Source: Verticillium longisporum (Eukaryota > Ascomycota > Sordariomycetes > Glomerellales > Plectosphaerellaceae). Taken from it: 64,000 nucleotides of DNA. Positions 33,021 to 46,298 of the stretch are shown here, piece by piece; the first letter of the stretch is position 1; each line of letters starts with the position of its first letter. The position numbers were made by a program, and so were the translations under genes. The DNA lies in assembly GCA_019188255.1 (NCBI GenBank), contig JAETXT010000007.1, positions 2,852,001 through 2,916,000 of the forward strand, in the 5' to 3' direction. The notes beneath the pieces were generated by a model, which did not search any database, had not been told where the DNA came from, and saw nothing but the letters and a program-made list of their open reading frames with translations.

Positions 33021-36000
33021 TATTATGTTATATGGTCCTTGGCCCGAAAGTGCAAATTTTCAACCCATGTCGACAACCAACATGTGAGGTGATTGAGGGC
33101 TGTTGAGAAAACCCTGCCCACCTGTTTCATCTGTCCTCCGATGCTAGCGCACACCATTTTCTTCTTGGTGCCAGCACTGCATCAAGCAAACCTAGCACCC
33201 AGGGTCAATCCATTATCTTGCCTTGGTAATAAACTGAGGTGAGGTTTCACACAGACGCTGAGGCGGGAGACTGGACTCCGAAGAGCATGCTGGCCGGATC
33301 GCGACTACTGCCCGATGGTGTACCTTGTTTGCGGCAGCCGCGGAGTCTGGCAACCCGTGTGATGAGGTGCATGCTTGTCGATGTCTGCGAGCCTCTGGTC
33401 TCACCGCTGTTGACGCCCTCTGTGGCGATGTAACGTTAGGGGTGTGGTAAATGCGGGAGAGCTCCCGTGCACGAAGGTAAGAGCGATTGAGTGGGTTGAC
33501 AGCGGATGTGCTCATCCTTAGCATCCCGCAGACGCAGGGACATGTGCGTGGTATCAAAGGCGTCTCTTGCTTGGTCGGCCAAGTGTCAGAGCTAATAGCA
33601 GCACTCGCAGAACTTTGGGTCGGACGAGACTGTTGTTGTCCAAATTGGACATGTACAGGACACCATTTCAGGGGTCAGTACCAGTTTTGGCCAAAGTAAA
33701 GAAACGCAGTCCCTTTGATGATCAGGCCAGCCTGTGCAGCACGTATGCCTGCGTTTGTCTTCTCATTCCATTCCTTGCTGCCTTTGGGTACAATTGGGGC
33801 TTCGGGTGTTGCGTTCACGAACGACAGCGGCAGCGCGGAGCAGTTCGAACTGGACATGTACGTACGTTCGTCGTGACGCTTGAGCTATATTGCCTGGGTC
33901 TATGGACCAGCACCGTCGATGACGCTCGGCCGGTACTAGACAGGGGCCTGCGTTAGCTTCATTTCCGGGCTTCCAGTCTGTGGAGTAGCTACCCAAGCGC
34001 AAGCTTGGGAGGGGCAAGGGGAGCTGGCAGAGCTACCATGCAGCTCTGAACCTGTGTCTCTGGAGCAACCTGACATTTGGGAGAGTTGGGAGAGTTGGGA
34101 GCGGCAGGCTGTGGTACAGCACAATTGCTATCGAGGCCTCTGGTCTCGGATTACAGACTTGTTCAGAGTCAATGAGTTGTTACAGTCCACGACGAGATTT
34201 CCGGATTTGACAAGAGGTATAGTGTCTTCAGAATATTTTTCACTTTAGGCTCTCTCCGATGTCCGCCGACATACCTCACGAGTGCAAGGTTGAAACATGC
34301 AGCAGCCTCATGGCGTCGGTACTGCAGCTGACTGGTTATCATCTCGCGGTTCATCATGCCCGAGGTACATGTCCAGCTGTAGGTTCTCAACGCCAGTGGT
34401 GATGCGGAGGCTGCTTTCGTACTGCACCAAAATCCCATCACAATCGTGACGGGCCGGAGCCGAAAATAAGTCCGCCACACCCTTCCGCAACGCCTGACGC
34501 CGCCTTGCTCCGTTGCAGACCTGCACTTCATCGCGCGCCGTCCGCAGCCATGTTGGCTTATCAGGAGAGCTCAGAGCTTCGAAAGCGCAACAGCCGCCGT
34601 GGCTGGGCCGGGATGGTCAGACTGGCGGATTGCGCGCCACCGCGGCGCGATCTGGCCAAAAACCAGGGGCATGGAGTTCGGACGATATGCTACACCCTCA
34701 TGCGTTGTCAATGCGGGGGAGACGACGCAAGGCACCGCCAAGTATCACCACCCAGGGTCCTGTTTAGCCAGAAATGGTGCAGCTGAAAACCGGCTCAAAG
34801 CCCGCCCAGGGAGCTTCCGATGGACTTCGGCCGGAACTCAGTGCTGGTGTGCGCGGCGCGCGGGCCCCCGGGTAGAGCACTTGTTCTTCACGATCCTACG
34901 CATGTATCAGGGTCAGTCGCCGCGCGAGGGACGCGCTGGGTCTTGCCGCGGAGGTGACGAAGGGGAAGAAACGTGGAAAGCACGGATAATCCTCCGCGAA
35001 GCAGGCATGATAGGGCCATTGTTTGTCCCGACGTCGTGCAGCGCCATTTTTGGCCTGATGACCTCTGATGGCTTCTTTCGACATGCCCAAAGGCCCTTTT
35101 TGGTGCTGTGCTAGCGCAGCCACTCCGGGCCTCAGGACCCATGACGACCCCTTCCACCTTTTTTTTTCCCTCTGTTTCTCACAGGAATGGGTAAACCTGC
35201 CGCGCCGTGGTGGTAGAGCCGGGATGGTAGAAACATCAGGCCATGATGGGACCGATGGGGAGTGGAAGGAGCACCGAGACGGGCCAAATCGCGAGGCGGC
35301 CATACTCGAAGCGTGCGGTGCTCCGTGGATGCAGATTGTCTGACTACTCAAAGGGGAACTTGAATGTGTGGGGAAAGGAAACGCGAACGGGTGATGACAC
35401 AGCCACATTCGCGGGTTCAGCTGCCCATCGCTCGATATGGTCGGCTCGATTTTCTCAGGATCGACCAGGTCTCTCAGGAGTGTATCCGGCCATTCACGGA
35501 AGACTATCAGCTGGATAAGGAATGGCTCGTCTGAATCGCTCACGAAGTTTGGTGTCGCATGTGATGTGAAGGTATCTCGTCACGGAGATGATATGATGAT
35601 TATTGGACGGGTATTGAGATGCAATGGGAACAGTGGGCTTGGAGGCGCATCTCCGGCGCGGGGGGGAAGCTTTCTGGAAGCGTTGTCGTTTCCCGCCAGG
35701 GATCTGGAGATGCAGTCATTTTCCAGCTTCGTAACACGCGAGATTGCTGTCTGGTGCCGACCGGACTGGAAGATGGAGCAGACATGATGTGTCTGAACCT
35801 CGAAGGGAAGTTCCAGAAGCGTTGGAAGCGGGCACGAGCATGCCCTGCCGCTTCAACGTACAACGCGACGACATTTCGGCGAGGGTATCGTGTCAGCGTT
35901 TGCAAGGGAGGCGGGATGTTTCTTTTCGATAGATCGCGTAAGGCGGGGCTCCCTCATTTGAGCCTCGTATTCTCCTACTATCTTGACAAGGCAAGTCGAC

Positions 36001-37366
36001 AGCGAATGCTGTAGTAGTAGAAAGAACTCACGAACGCGTTGGCTCGCACCTGAACGGCATCATCCGGCATTCCCAGGGGATTGAGATTGAGACGCCATGC
36101 CCAGGAAAGCTTTATCATCAGCAGAGTTGTAAGTGCCATGGTGTTGAGGGTCATGAAACCCGCTCATCGCCTCATCTCTGAGTCAGTCCGGCGACCGCGA
36201 TTCAGGAAAAATTTACATGTGAGCGCGAGGCTGGCTTAGGTGGCACTCTTGCTCGGGGTACGATACCTGGCCTGACCTGACGACGGATGGGACATGTTAT
36301 GTGCTGTGAGCACCATTTCCTCGACGGAGCCGGGCTTTTTGGAATTTCGGCAACGGCGTCTCGCAAGCAGGTGGCGATGTCAAAAATAATCCTGAGTGGC
36401 CTGTCCCACTGGAAATGCACTTGAAGAGACCAATGATGGTATTGGTCGTCGAATCAGTTGTTTTGACCGACCTTTGTAGTATGGTCAGAGGCATCAAAGC
36501 AATTGGTCTCGTTTCTGTGGCCATGCTCGTTGCATGCGAAATATCACATGGCTCAACGTGATACTAGGAGTGACCGGGACCATCTTTCGAGGGCCTGTAT
36601 AGTTCCAAGATATGTACCTTGGCAGGCCGACCTGCAGAGATGCTTTCCTCGATATGTGGTATCCGGGCCTCCCTCGTTTTTCCACGGAGTCAGCCAAGTC
36701 GGTGCCACATGAGCGATGTAGATCTTGTCTGCCTACAATCTCTCTGAAAGATGTTGCCTGATAAATGTACCATCATCGAGGTTGTCTCAGAGAGCAGCAT
36801 GGCAGTTCGGTTGAGCTGACGAATGAGTTTAAAGAATGATCATCTCGATCTCTGTTACTCTTGTGCACGCTGTCTCCTGGACTCATTTGCAGGAGCTTAC
36901 AATAAAGAAGATACAGTTGGCACATATCGCCTCGTCATGGCTCGCGTGGCAACTGTCCGGCCGGTCTTGTCCGCTGCTGCCCCAACCCTGCTCAATATTA
37001 CTCTGTTGAGATAAACAGACTCTCATGCACCAGGGCCAGTGGCAGAGACAGGCTGGAGATAGACGTGCTATGATACTGACAGGTTCGTGGCAGCACCGAT
37101 GGTGCCATGCCGCGCGCATTTATCTGTCAGTATCAAGACTCCCAGGCCAAGCGTATGTAGATTTGCAATCTACAGCCCAATCATGACAACTGCGTTATTG
37201 TCATCGCGGCAAAGGAACATCAGAGCACCGCGGCTATGGTACACACAGATGCGCCATCTTGTATCGTGAACACAAGGTCCGCTAGCCCTGCGCTGGGGCC
37301 TTTCGTAGCTTGTGATGTAGTGTATTATAAGATCTTGATCCATCATCAACGGCAAACCTACTTGCT

Positions 37367-39463
37367 TCAAGCAAGCCCCAGGTCCTTCTCAACCATGCCC
37401 TTGCAGATAGGGTGGTAGAAGTCACGGTTCTTCTCGAACGTCTTCAATGCGAGATCACGGTCGACCTTGTTCAGCGCCCTATAAAGCGGCCGCACGTACT
37501 TCATCCTTCCCACGACGCCGAGCAGCTCGGTCACACCTTGATAGGCAGTGGTGTCCTTAGCCTGGAGCGCAATCTTGTAGTACGCACTCTTGAGCTCGGC
37601 ATTCTGCGATGAAGCAAGTGCATACGCCTTGCCCATGGCTTGGGACTTTTCGGGCGTCAGTGGCCGACCGAACTTTTCCACCGCCTCCAGGAAAACCAGC
37701 TTCTGGTTACCGGTAAGGCCTTCGACATCCTTGGGGCTGGGCTCGAAGTCCTGATTCCCGTTAGCGTCTGCCCTCACTGGCTTGATTGGGGGTGTTTATG
37801 TTAGCACTTACCTCGCTCTTCCAGTTGTCCGCAAGTTTGTAGCAGACATCCACACGAGATGTGTCGAATACAGGCTTGGGAGGAAGACCAGGCTTGTAGA
37901 ACCAAGTATCCCAGTCGATGGAGGCTACCTTGTTCTTGATAGACTCATCGCCCAAACCGTTAAAGAAGTCGAGGAAGGTGGCCTTGAACTCGAAGGAATC
38001 AAGTGACTTCCTGGCCCATTTGGTAAAGTAATGGGGAATGAATTTGTCAAAGCTTTCCCGACCAACGAGCTTCTCGAGGTAGTAAAGGAAGTGGAAGCCC
38101 TTCTCGTAGGGGACAGTGCTGAAGGCGTCATCGGGATCAATGCCCTTTTGCTCAATCACCAGCTTTGTAAACTCGTGGTCGTGCCCAAACAGATCAACAG
38201 CATCTTCAAGAGCCTTCCAGCCGATGATGGCGGAAAAGTCCCTCTCAGCGTCGCCGTGGATGGCCATGCCGATGCGCCTCTCGAGGTAGATGGTCCAGCC
38301 CTCGTTGAGCCAGAAGTGCTGCCAGTCAGAGCACGAAACGAGGTTACCGCTCCAGGAATGCGAGAGTTCTGGCAACGTCAGTACAGTTCCAATAAAGTAA
38401 GAGAAGGGCCTACGGCCATACCGTGAGCGATGACGTCCACATTCTGGCGGTCACCGCTGATCAGTGTCGGGGTGGCGTAAGTGAATACGGGGTTTTCCAC
38501 TTAAAGTAGTTGCGTCAGTTGCTTGAGTATCGAGGCGAGAGGACTGGGGGGGGCAGAAAAGGGGGTCAGCTTACTGCCACCATATGGGAATGAGCTGGGC
38601 AGGATGAGAACGTTGAACTCCTTCCACTCGTATGGCGACACGAGCTTCTCAACAACTTCGATAAAGTGCTCTACGCCATCCAGCTCCCAACGGCACGCCT
38701 CGAGCTCCTCGGGTCCAGAGGCTACAACACTACGGGGTCCGATGGAAGCCGTAGCAATGTCGCCAGAAGCGAGGGCGAAGAGATAGGAGGGCATGGGGAC
38801 CGTCTGCTCGAAATGACAGATGGTCTCGTCTCCGTTCTTTTCCTCGCCGCCCTCGACCTTGACGCCACTAGCAATGACGGCAAGAGAGGACTGGATCTTG
38901 AACGTGTAGGTCGACTTGACGTCAGGAGTGTCCTGGCACGGGAAAAGGGACCGCGCATGGATGGCCTGGCACTGCGTGAACATGTAGGGGTGCTTCTTGT
39001 TCGACGTCTGCGCAGGCGTCAGGAACTGGACGGCAGTGCACTTGCTCGTCGTCTCGAGGTCGATTTCCACCCTGACGACGTCACCCTTGGCGGCACCTTC
39101 GGGCACCGAAACGTGAAGAGGAGAGCCAAAGGGCTCGGACCGATCCTTGAGATGCCATTGAGAGGTCGCCTGGTCGACCTTGACGCCAGAGACCTTGACA
39201 AAGCTTGAATCGAGAATGATCTCCTTGCTCAGTCTGTCTGTCAAGGACTCGAGCTCGAGGCAGACCTTGCCCTTGAGGATCTTCTCCTTGAAATCAATGG
39301 AGAGATTGGCAGTGGTGTGCTTGGTGATCCACTCATTGTAGTTGGAGAGGGTAGCGGGATCGCGTTTGGCCATGGTGGCGTAGTTGTGGCTTCGGAAGGC
39401 TGGAAAGAGGGTTGCGGCGGTTCTGACAGCAGAGAAGCCCTGTGAGATGAAAGGTCGCCACAT
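37367..39463 (-). CDS. LAP2: Leukotriene A4 hydrolase-type aminopeptidase (M1 family)
   Basis: A zinc aminopeptidase of the M1/LTA4H subfamily; the fungal enzymes also have epoxide hydrolase activity. Exons 38575-39463, 38422-38499, 37812-38368 and 37367-37750 give 635 residues. Splicing assembles the exopeptidase motif GGMEN (295-299, across intron 1) and the zinc site H322-E-L-S-H326 (across intron 2), with the third ligand Glu345 in NEGW, 18 residues further on. VPYEKGF carries the expected catalytic tyrosine. The C-terminal helical domain follows. There are two in-frame starts: the first (39463) adds 30 residues rich in Arg/Ser/Phe that resemble a mitochondrial presequence, the second (39373) starts [12 protein letters not shown], the usual cytosolic form. 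Dual targeting is inferred. It diverges from the kinesin gene. Confidence 0.94.
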
Positions 39464-40344
39464 TGGCCGTGAGAAGATGGTGTTGAGGGGTAAGATAGGT
39501 CCAGTGTCGTTTTGTTTGTCCTGTCAGGGTAGGTACCTAAGGTGGATTGGATGAAGGGCCTGGCTTGAGGCTCACAGCAGCAGCTATTGGCGGTCTCCCG
39601 CAGCAAGGTAGACGCTTGCCATCGGTCTACGGCAAGACGGCACCGAGGACAGCAGATAGGACCCTGTACAACTAAGTACCTACCCCCTAGATGTACCTAG
39701 GTAAGGTAAGGTACCTGTCGCTGCCCACCAGCCCACCAGCCCACCACCTACAGCGGGCCGTCTCACAGCACCGCGATGAGTCAGCAGACGTCACCCCCGC
39801 TTGCCCGTCTCTCATTAGCCCAATCCCACAAAATTGGCACGTGAACTACCCCCAACTTTCCCCCAACTGGCTGCGCGCCCTGTAGCTTGGAGGCAAGCCA
39901 ATATCCCCCTGGCACGCGTTCAATCTCGATTGTTGACAAGTATTGTTGACTGCGGCGCCCACCCAACAAGACGAACAGCCTACCCAGGATCACGAGTAGA
40001 CAAGCTCCGAAACACCAGCAACATCTCCTACGCGCCACCAACGCCCTCCGACTCTGGCGACAGAATATACATCCGCTTCTTCACTCCTGCGCAACTCGTA
40101 AGGAAATAGTTGGCTTGTGCCCTGGGTTAGGGGGTCCTCAACAACCTGGAGACGCCTCGCCCCTCGCCGTTCGGTCCCCGCCGGAGAATGTCAGCACCAG
40201 GACGCTGAATGGTGCTCGAAATACGCTGAGGACCTTTCAAGACTTTCTCGGCAGTTCGTCCAGCAGCAACGCGCCTATCGAACTCGGTGTGCGAGAGCAA
40301 GAGCGAGAGCGGGCCTGCCTGGTCCCGCAACTCCAATCGTCAAC
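39464..40344. promoter_or_regulatory. Divergent promoter region of the aminopeptidase and kinesin-3 genes
   Basis: A 0.88-kb region contains a GTACCTA...GGTAAGGTAAGGTACC cluster at 39675-39717, a CAGCCCACC repeat near 39729-39747 and no supported exon. The part after 40080 is probably the kinesin leader. Confidence 0.5.
39675..39717. repeat. GTACCTA / TAGGTAAGG motif cluster
   Basis: Alternating GTACCTAC and CTAGGTAAGG blocks, partly self-complementary, lie in the shared upstream region of two divergent genes. It is the same sequence style as the clusters at 2984, 53131 and 57844. Confidence 0.7.
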
Positions 40345-43300
40345 ATGCCGCCAGCTGGAGGTGGCAACATCAAGGTGGTGGTGAGAGTGCGGCCTTTCAA
40401 CGGCAGAGGTGAGCACAGAGCATCCGAGCTTCCGAGCGACGCCGCGAAAGCTCTTGCGAGTTGAGACGGCTAACGAGACCAGAGGTGGATCGCGGCTCGA
40501 AATGTATCGTCGAAATGAAAGACAACCAGACGGTGCTGAGCTCACCGCATACGTCTGGGAAAGATGCAGGACCAAAAGTCTTCGCGTTTGACAAGTCCTA
40601 CTGGTCATTTGAGAAAAAAGACAAGCACTATGCGGGACAGGACAGCCTGTTCGACGACCTAGGCCAGCCGCTTCTGGACAATGCCTTCCAAGGCTACAAC
40701 AACTGTATTTTTGCGTACGGCCAGACGGGATCCGGAAAATCTTATTCCATGATGGGCTACGGTAAAGAGATCGGTATCATCCCAAATATCTGCCAAGATA
40801 TGTTCAGGAGGATATCGCAGCTACAGGAGGACAAGACGCTCAAGTGCACCGTCGAGGTGTCCTATCTCGAAATCTACAACGAAAGGGTCCGCGATCTGCT
40901 CAACCCAGCGAACAAAGGAAACCTCAAGGTCCGAGAACATCCGTCGACCGGACCCTACGTCGAAGATCTAGCCAAGCTTGTCGTGGGCAGCTTTCAGGAG
41001 ATTGAACACCTCATGGACGAAGGAAACAAGGCGCGAACAGTCGCCGCGACGAACATGAACGAAACGTCTAGTCGAAGCCACGCGGTTTTCACCCTGATGC
41101 TGACACAGAAAAAGTTGGACGTGGAAACAAAGATGGAGATGGAAAAAGTGGCCAAGATCAGTCTGGTGGATCTTGCTGGTTCCGAAAGAGCGACTTCAAC
41201 GGGCGCCACGGGTGCGCGTCTCAAGGAGGGTGCCGAGATCAACAGGTCCCTCTCATCCCTGGGCCGTGTCATCTCTGCGCTGGCCGATCTCTCGACCGGA
41301 AAGAAGAAGAAGGGCACCGGCTCCTCAGTGCCGTACAGAGACAGTGTGTTGACCTGGCTGCTCAAAGACTCACTGGGTGGCAACAGTATGACGGCCATGA
41401 TTGCTGCTATCAGTCCAGCAGACATCAATTACGACGAAACGCTCAGTACGCTACGTTATGCGGATTCCGCCAAGCGAATCAAGAACCATGCGGTGGTCAA
41501 CGAGGACGCAAACGCAAGAATGATCCGGGAGCTCAAGGAGGAGCTCGCGCTGCTCCGAGGTCAACTTGGAGGCGGAAGCAGCGGCGCAGCCGCTGTGGGC
41601 TCATCGGTAACCGCAGAAGAAGTCTACCCCGAAGGCACACCCCTGGAGAAGCAATTTGTTTCGATCACGTCTAGTGACGGTGCGGTCAAGAAGGTGTCGA
41701 AAGCAGAAATTGCCGAGCAGCTGAACCAGAGCGAAAAGTTATTGACAGACCTGAACCAGACCTGGGAGCAGAAGCTGGCCAAGACCGAAGAGGTTCACAA
41801 GGAGCGTGAGGCTGCCCTCGAGGAACTCGGTATCAGCATCGAAAAGGGGTTCATTGGTCTTTCCACGCCAAAGAAAATGCCCCATTTGGTGAACTTGTCC
41901 GACGATCCACTATTGGCCGAGTGTTTGGTGTACAACCTCAAACCCGGCACCACGACGGTTGGCAACATGGACACCAATGCGGATAACCAAGCCAACATCC
42001 GACTCAATGGCACCCGGATCCTTCACGACCACTGCGCGTTCGACAATGCCGCTGACGGGACTGTCACCGTGGTGCCCAGGGAAGGCGCTTCAGTCATGGT
42101 TAACGGCAAGCGTATTGACGAGCCTAAGAAGCTTCATTCTGGCTACCGCGTGATCTTGGGCGATTTCCACATCTTCAGATTCAACAACCCGATGGAGACC
42201 AAGGCCGAGCGGGCCGATAAGAGCCTGTTGCGCCAGTCTGTCGCGACCAGCACACTTCAAAACCTTGACCGAACTTCACCCACGCCCACGGCGAGCCCTC
42301 GACCAGGTCACACCAGGAACATTAGTATGGCGGGTTCTGACTTTGGAGACAGTCGGCCGGAGTCTCCATTACCTTTCTCGCGCAATGGACGAGACTCTGA
42401 TTGGAGTTTTGCCCGCAGAGAGGCAGCCGAGGCCATCTTGGGCACCAACCAAAACTTGACGACGTTGACAGACGAGGAGCTGAATACGCTCTTTGAGGAT
42501 GTCCAGAAAGCCAGAGCTGAGCGCGTCAATGTGCGCGATGGAGACGAAGACTCGGAATCCGTCACATCATATCCTATTCGGGAAAAATACCTATCCGCGG
42601 GCACGATCGATAATTTCTCACTGGACACTGCGCTCACGATGCCGTCAACGCCCAAGCAAGGCGCAGTTGATGACCAGCTAAGGGAAGCCCGGGAAGAGAT
42701 GCAGTCCCAGCTGGAGAAGCAGAGAGAAGAGTACCAGGACCAGCTCAAGACGGCCGAAGCTTCAAACGTCGAAGTTGAAGAGATAAAGAAGGAGAAAATA
42801 CGGATGGAAGAGAAGCTGAAGACCCTCAAAGAAGACATGCAGAAGCAACTCGAGGTTCAGCGCCGACAATTTGAGGACAAGCTCGAGAAGATGGATCCCC
42901 TGAAACGGAAAAAGGCAAGCCCAAAGCTCTCGGAGGAAGAGCTCAAGCTCGCTGCTGAAGTGATCCGCCACTGGAAGAGCAAGAGACATGTGCGGATGGC
43001 CGAGGCCGTCCTCCAGCACGCGTCAACGCTCAAGGAAGCGCAAATCATGAGCAATGAGCTCGACGAGCATGTCGTCTTTCAATTCAGTGTTGTGGATGTA
43101 GGCCACTCACTCTGCTCGTCTTACGACATGGTCCTGAACGGGCTCACGGGTGAGGGTGACGATGTTGCCCTTGAGCAAGCACCAAAGCCCTGTATCGGTG
43201 TGCGAGTCATCGATTACAAGAACAGCGTCGTCCATTTGTGGAGTGTGGAGAAGCTGCATGATCGTGTACGACAGATGCGTCAGATGCATCAGTATCTGGA

Positions 43301-45581
43301 TCAGCCCGAATACGCTCAGCATCTCAGCCTCGACAACCCGTTCGTCGAGAATTGTATGCCGCAGTACACACTGGTCGGAGAAGTTGATGTGCCGCCGCGG
43401 GCGGCCTTTGAACACCGAGTGCAGGACTTTGCTTTGGATGTACTTTCTCCTCACACATCCCATGCCATCGGCATTATCAGACTCTCGCTGGAGCCGTCGC
43501 ATGCTCGAGCTCCCACGAATACCCTCAAGTTTAACGTGGTTATGCACGAAATGGTCGGTTTTGCCGAACGAGAGGGCACCGAGGTGCATGCGCAGCTGTT
43601 CATCCCTGGTGTGTCCGAAGAGGACGGAGTAACGACAACGCAGATGATCAAGGATTTTGACGAAGGGCCGATCCGATTCGAGAGCGTCCACAGCATGACG
43701 ATCCCACTGTTCAGCCCACCAACAATTACGCTCAGGGCAGCAGTGTTTGCAAAAGTCTCGACGATGCATCTCGACAAATTACTTAGCTGGGACGACATGC
43801 GCGATGCCGTGCCTGTTGCCCAGGGTAAGCCCAAGGGAGCTAGGATCGCCGAGTCCCAATTCTACACGGAGGAAAAGCATGATCTCCTGGCACGCATCCA
43901 GCTCCTTGAACTCAACGAAGAAGGCCAGTATGTCCCTGTAGAGGTCATACAGACCAACGAGATGGACGGTGGAACTTTTCAGCTTCACCAGGGCTTGCAA
44001 CGACGCATCACGATCAACCTGACGCACAGTTCTGGAGATGCCCTGCCCTGGGATGACGCCAACTCTGTGAGAGTGGGTAAAATCCAGCTGCTCGACCAAG
44101 CCGGAAAATCTCCCGACATGGGAACACCATCTCCTGACATTACGCTGAAACTTGCATCGAAGCCCGTCTTCCGGAACAACGCAAACGGCACGCGGGATAT
44201 CACACTCACAGGCCAATGGGACTCTAGTCTGCACAACTCTCTGCTTCTGGACAGAGTGACAGCAGAGAAGTACCGGGTGCAGATGACAGTGGCCTGGGAG
44301 ATCAAGTCGGAGAAGTTTGTGGAGCCAATGCGTTTCTCCTTGAACGTCTGCTGCCAGATCATGTCACGATCATACGTGCGCCAAACGTCGATATTGTCGT
44401 CCCTCTGGCAGAGCATCCGGATCGTCCATTCCGCAACTGGCATCTTCACCCTTTCGGTTCGTCCAGCACCGATCAAGCGGGCTGGGGATCTCTGGAGAAT
44501 GAACAGTCAGCACGATTACGTCAAAGGAGAGGAACAGTTGACGACCTGGACGCCTCGTAGCGTGTCTCTTGTGAGTGACTACATCGTAGCAAGGAAGAAG
44601 AGACGTCGCATTACGGAGATTGGGGCAGTCCAACTTCTTCTCAACCAGATTGGTCTACCAGAACCGCGTGAACAGGCTGCCGACAATGTCTCTCTCGTGG
44701 GTTCGATCCCGGACGAGCCGATCCGACCGAATGATGATGACCTTCTCAACGATACGCCTGAAAGCTCGCAAATACCAGTCGACGACGATGAAGACATGGA
44801 GGACGGTGTTCAAGAGGGTGACGGTACGGATACGCCTGCGCCAGTCGAGCCGGCTGAAGAAGATTTTGGCTTCTCGGACCAGGAGAAGACATTACTGGAG
44901 CGGTGCGTCAAACTTTGGACCAGGTACCCGGACCCTCTGCTTCGCATCCTGAGCCCGACGAACACGGACCCGCCAGCGAATGGCGTCACGAGCGAGTCGG
45001 CCGCGCCACGAACCCTGGTGACGACGATCATCAAGGTGCCGAAGAATCCCAAGGTCCTGAAGGGAGGTTATCTTCTGGTGCCCAACAGCAACTCGACGCG
45101 CTGGGTCAAGCGTTTTGTCGAACTTCGAAGGCCGTACCTGCACATTCATTCGGCCACAGACGGCGACGAAGTGGGCATTGTCAGTCTCCGGAACTCCCGG
45201 ATCGACAGCCAACCAGGGGTGGTGGGCTTGTTGCAAGGCAGCGCCAACGGCCAAGATGATGCCCATGGTGGCGGCGAGGACTTCCGGCCGAGCCATAGGC
45301 GCACATCATCCGGACGGATCATCTCGACCATCTGGACGGGCAGCGGCGGCGGAGGACCCAGCGGAGGGATGCAGAGGCTCAGCGAAAGGCTGCAGGCGGG
45401 CGTGTTCGCCATCTATGCGACAGACAACACGTGGCTCTTTGCGGCTCGCAGTGAACGTGACAAGATGGACTGGATCTTCCGAATCGACCAGAGCTACGTG
45501 TCGAGCAACGGGAGCGCCAACGACAGCGGAACGACGAGCCCAGCCGGGGGCAGCTACAACGACGGTGTCGGAGACTACTGA
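40345..45581 (+). CDS. uncA: Kinesin-3 motor (Unc-104/KIF1A, fungal UncA type)
   Basis: A plus-end microtubule motor for early endosomes and vesicles. Exons 40345-40408 and 40483-45581 give 1720 residues. The 74-nt intron has a GCTAAC branch and splits the motor's first strand (VRVRPFNGR then EVDRGSKC). The motor domain (about 7-365) shows the P-loop GQTGSGKS (near 101), switch I NETSSRSHAVF and switch II DLAGSERA. The lysine-rich K-loop GKKKKGTG is the class-3 hallmark in loop 12. An FHA domain follows (about 500-600), then coiled coil, the kinesin-3 central region (containing MRFSLNVCCQIMSRSYVRQ), and a C-terminal PH domain (about 1540-1690) for phosphoinositide cargo membranes. The first ATG in the long open exon (40461) lies inside the intron and is not the start. 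Confidence 0.96.
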
Positions 45582-46298
45582 GCGAGGAGCACGCACCGGC
45601 ACGAGCGCCTGCCTGCCCCTTGATTTTTATGAGGATGAACGGTTACGAAGTGACGGAACGAAAGTGATTTGCATTGCGCTGCATGGAAGGACGGGTGGGT
45701 TTGACACCCAGGCACCCAACCCTCTTCCCTCTCCCACCCCTCGACGTATATATATACTACCAGGCCATTCTCGCCAAACCTCCCTTTGCTTTGTTTTTGT
45801 ACGACCATGACTGTACTTCACCATATACCCCTCGAGTTTGGATGGCAAAGTTTGATGTTGGATGGCGCGCCGCGGAGGGCGGAGGAAGGGGGCTGCGAGG
45901 GCTCCTCTCGCGCTACGCAGGAGGGTTAGGGTAATAAAGAAGCCGAGTGAAGCTTATTCTGATGGGTCTTGTGGTGTGTATTGCCATGTGAGGTTTTGGT
46001 CCCCTTTCGACGTGTTGCGCTGCATCAACTGTGCCTTTCTTATCAAAAGCGGTGTCTGCTGTCAAGTGCATGGGGTTGCAAAACACAGGACCAAGATGGG
46101 TGAGGCGATTGTCGTCGAAATTATAAAAAAAAAAAAAGTCAATATCGTCTCAAAATGACAGCCGTAGCTGCATGTAGCCCATCCATCCGAGCCCCTATCC
46201 GAATCGATGCCAGCTTCGCCCTGCCAGTAGCTTCCCAATGCGCTCCCAACGGCCAAGCTCGAAAATACAAGAGAGAGAGGGAGAGAGAGAGAGAACAA
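45582..46298. other. Convergent 3' region between kinesin-3 and cytochrome b5
   Basis: No exon supported. There is an A-run at about 46125-46137 and a GA-repeat at about 46270-46294 close to the cytochrome b5 stop. Confidence 0.5.

Larger units (their letters stand above)
28727..37366. other. 8.6-kb gene-poor region
   Basis: No exon chain on either strand matches a family I know, and I see no transposase, reverse transcriptase, integrase, terminal repeat or tRNA. The stretch is less GC-rich than the flanking genes, especially 31.4-37.3 kb. The best isolated ORFs are 82 codons at 32772-33020 (-), 215 codons at 34896-35543 (-, plausible only in its first about 40 residues) and 131 codons at 35619-36014 (+). 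None has a recognised motif. A (CA)16 microsatellite is at 30174-30205 and a GGGAGAGTT repeat near 34079-34098. The left 1.5 kb should include the promoter of the septation gene. Confidence 0.5.

Noticed and set aside
28727..37366. Degenerate transposon in the gene-poor block
   Set aside because: I looked for reverse transcriptase, integrase, transposase motifs and long terminal or inverted repeats and saw none. RIP cannot be judged without a computed index.
40461..40482. ATG at 40461 as kinesin start
   Set aside because: It lies inside a 74-nt intron with GTGAGC donor and GCTAAC branch. Using it removes the first motor strand supplied by exon 1 at 40345.
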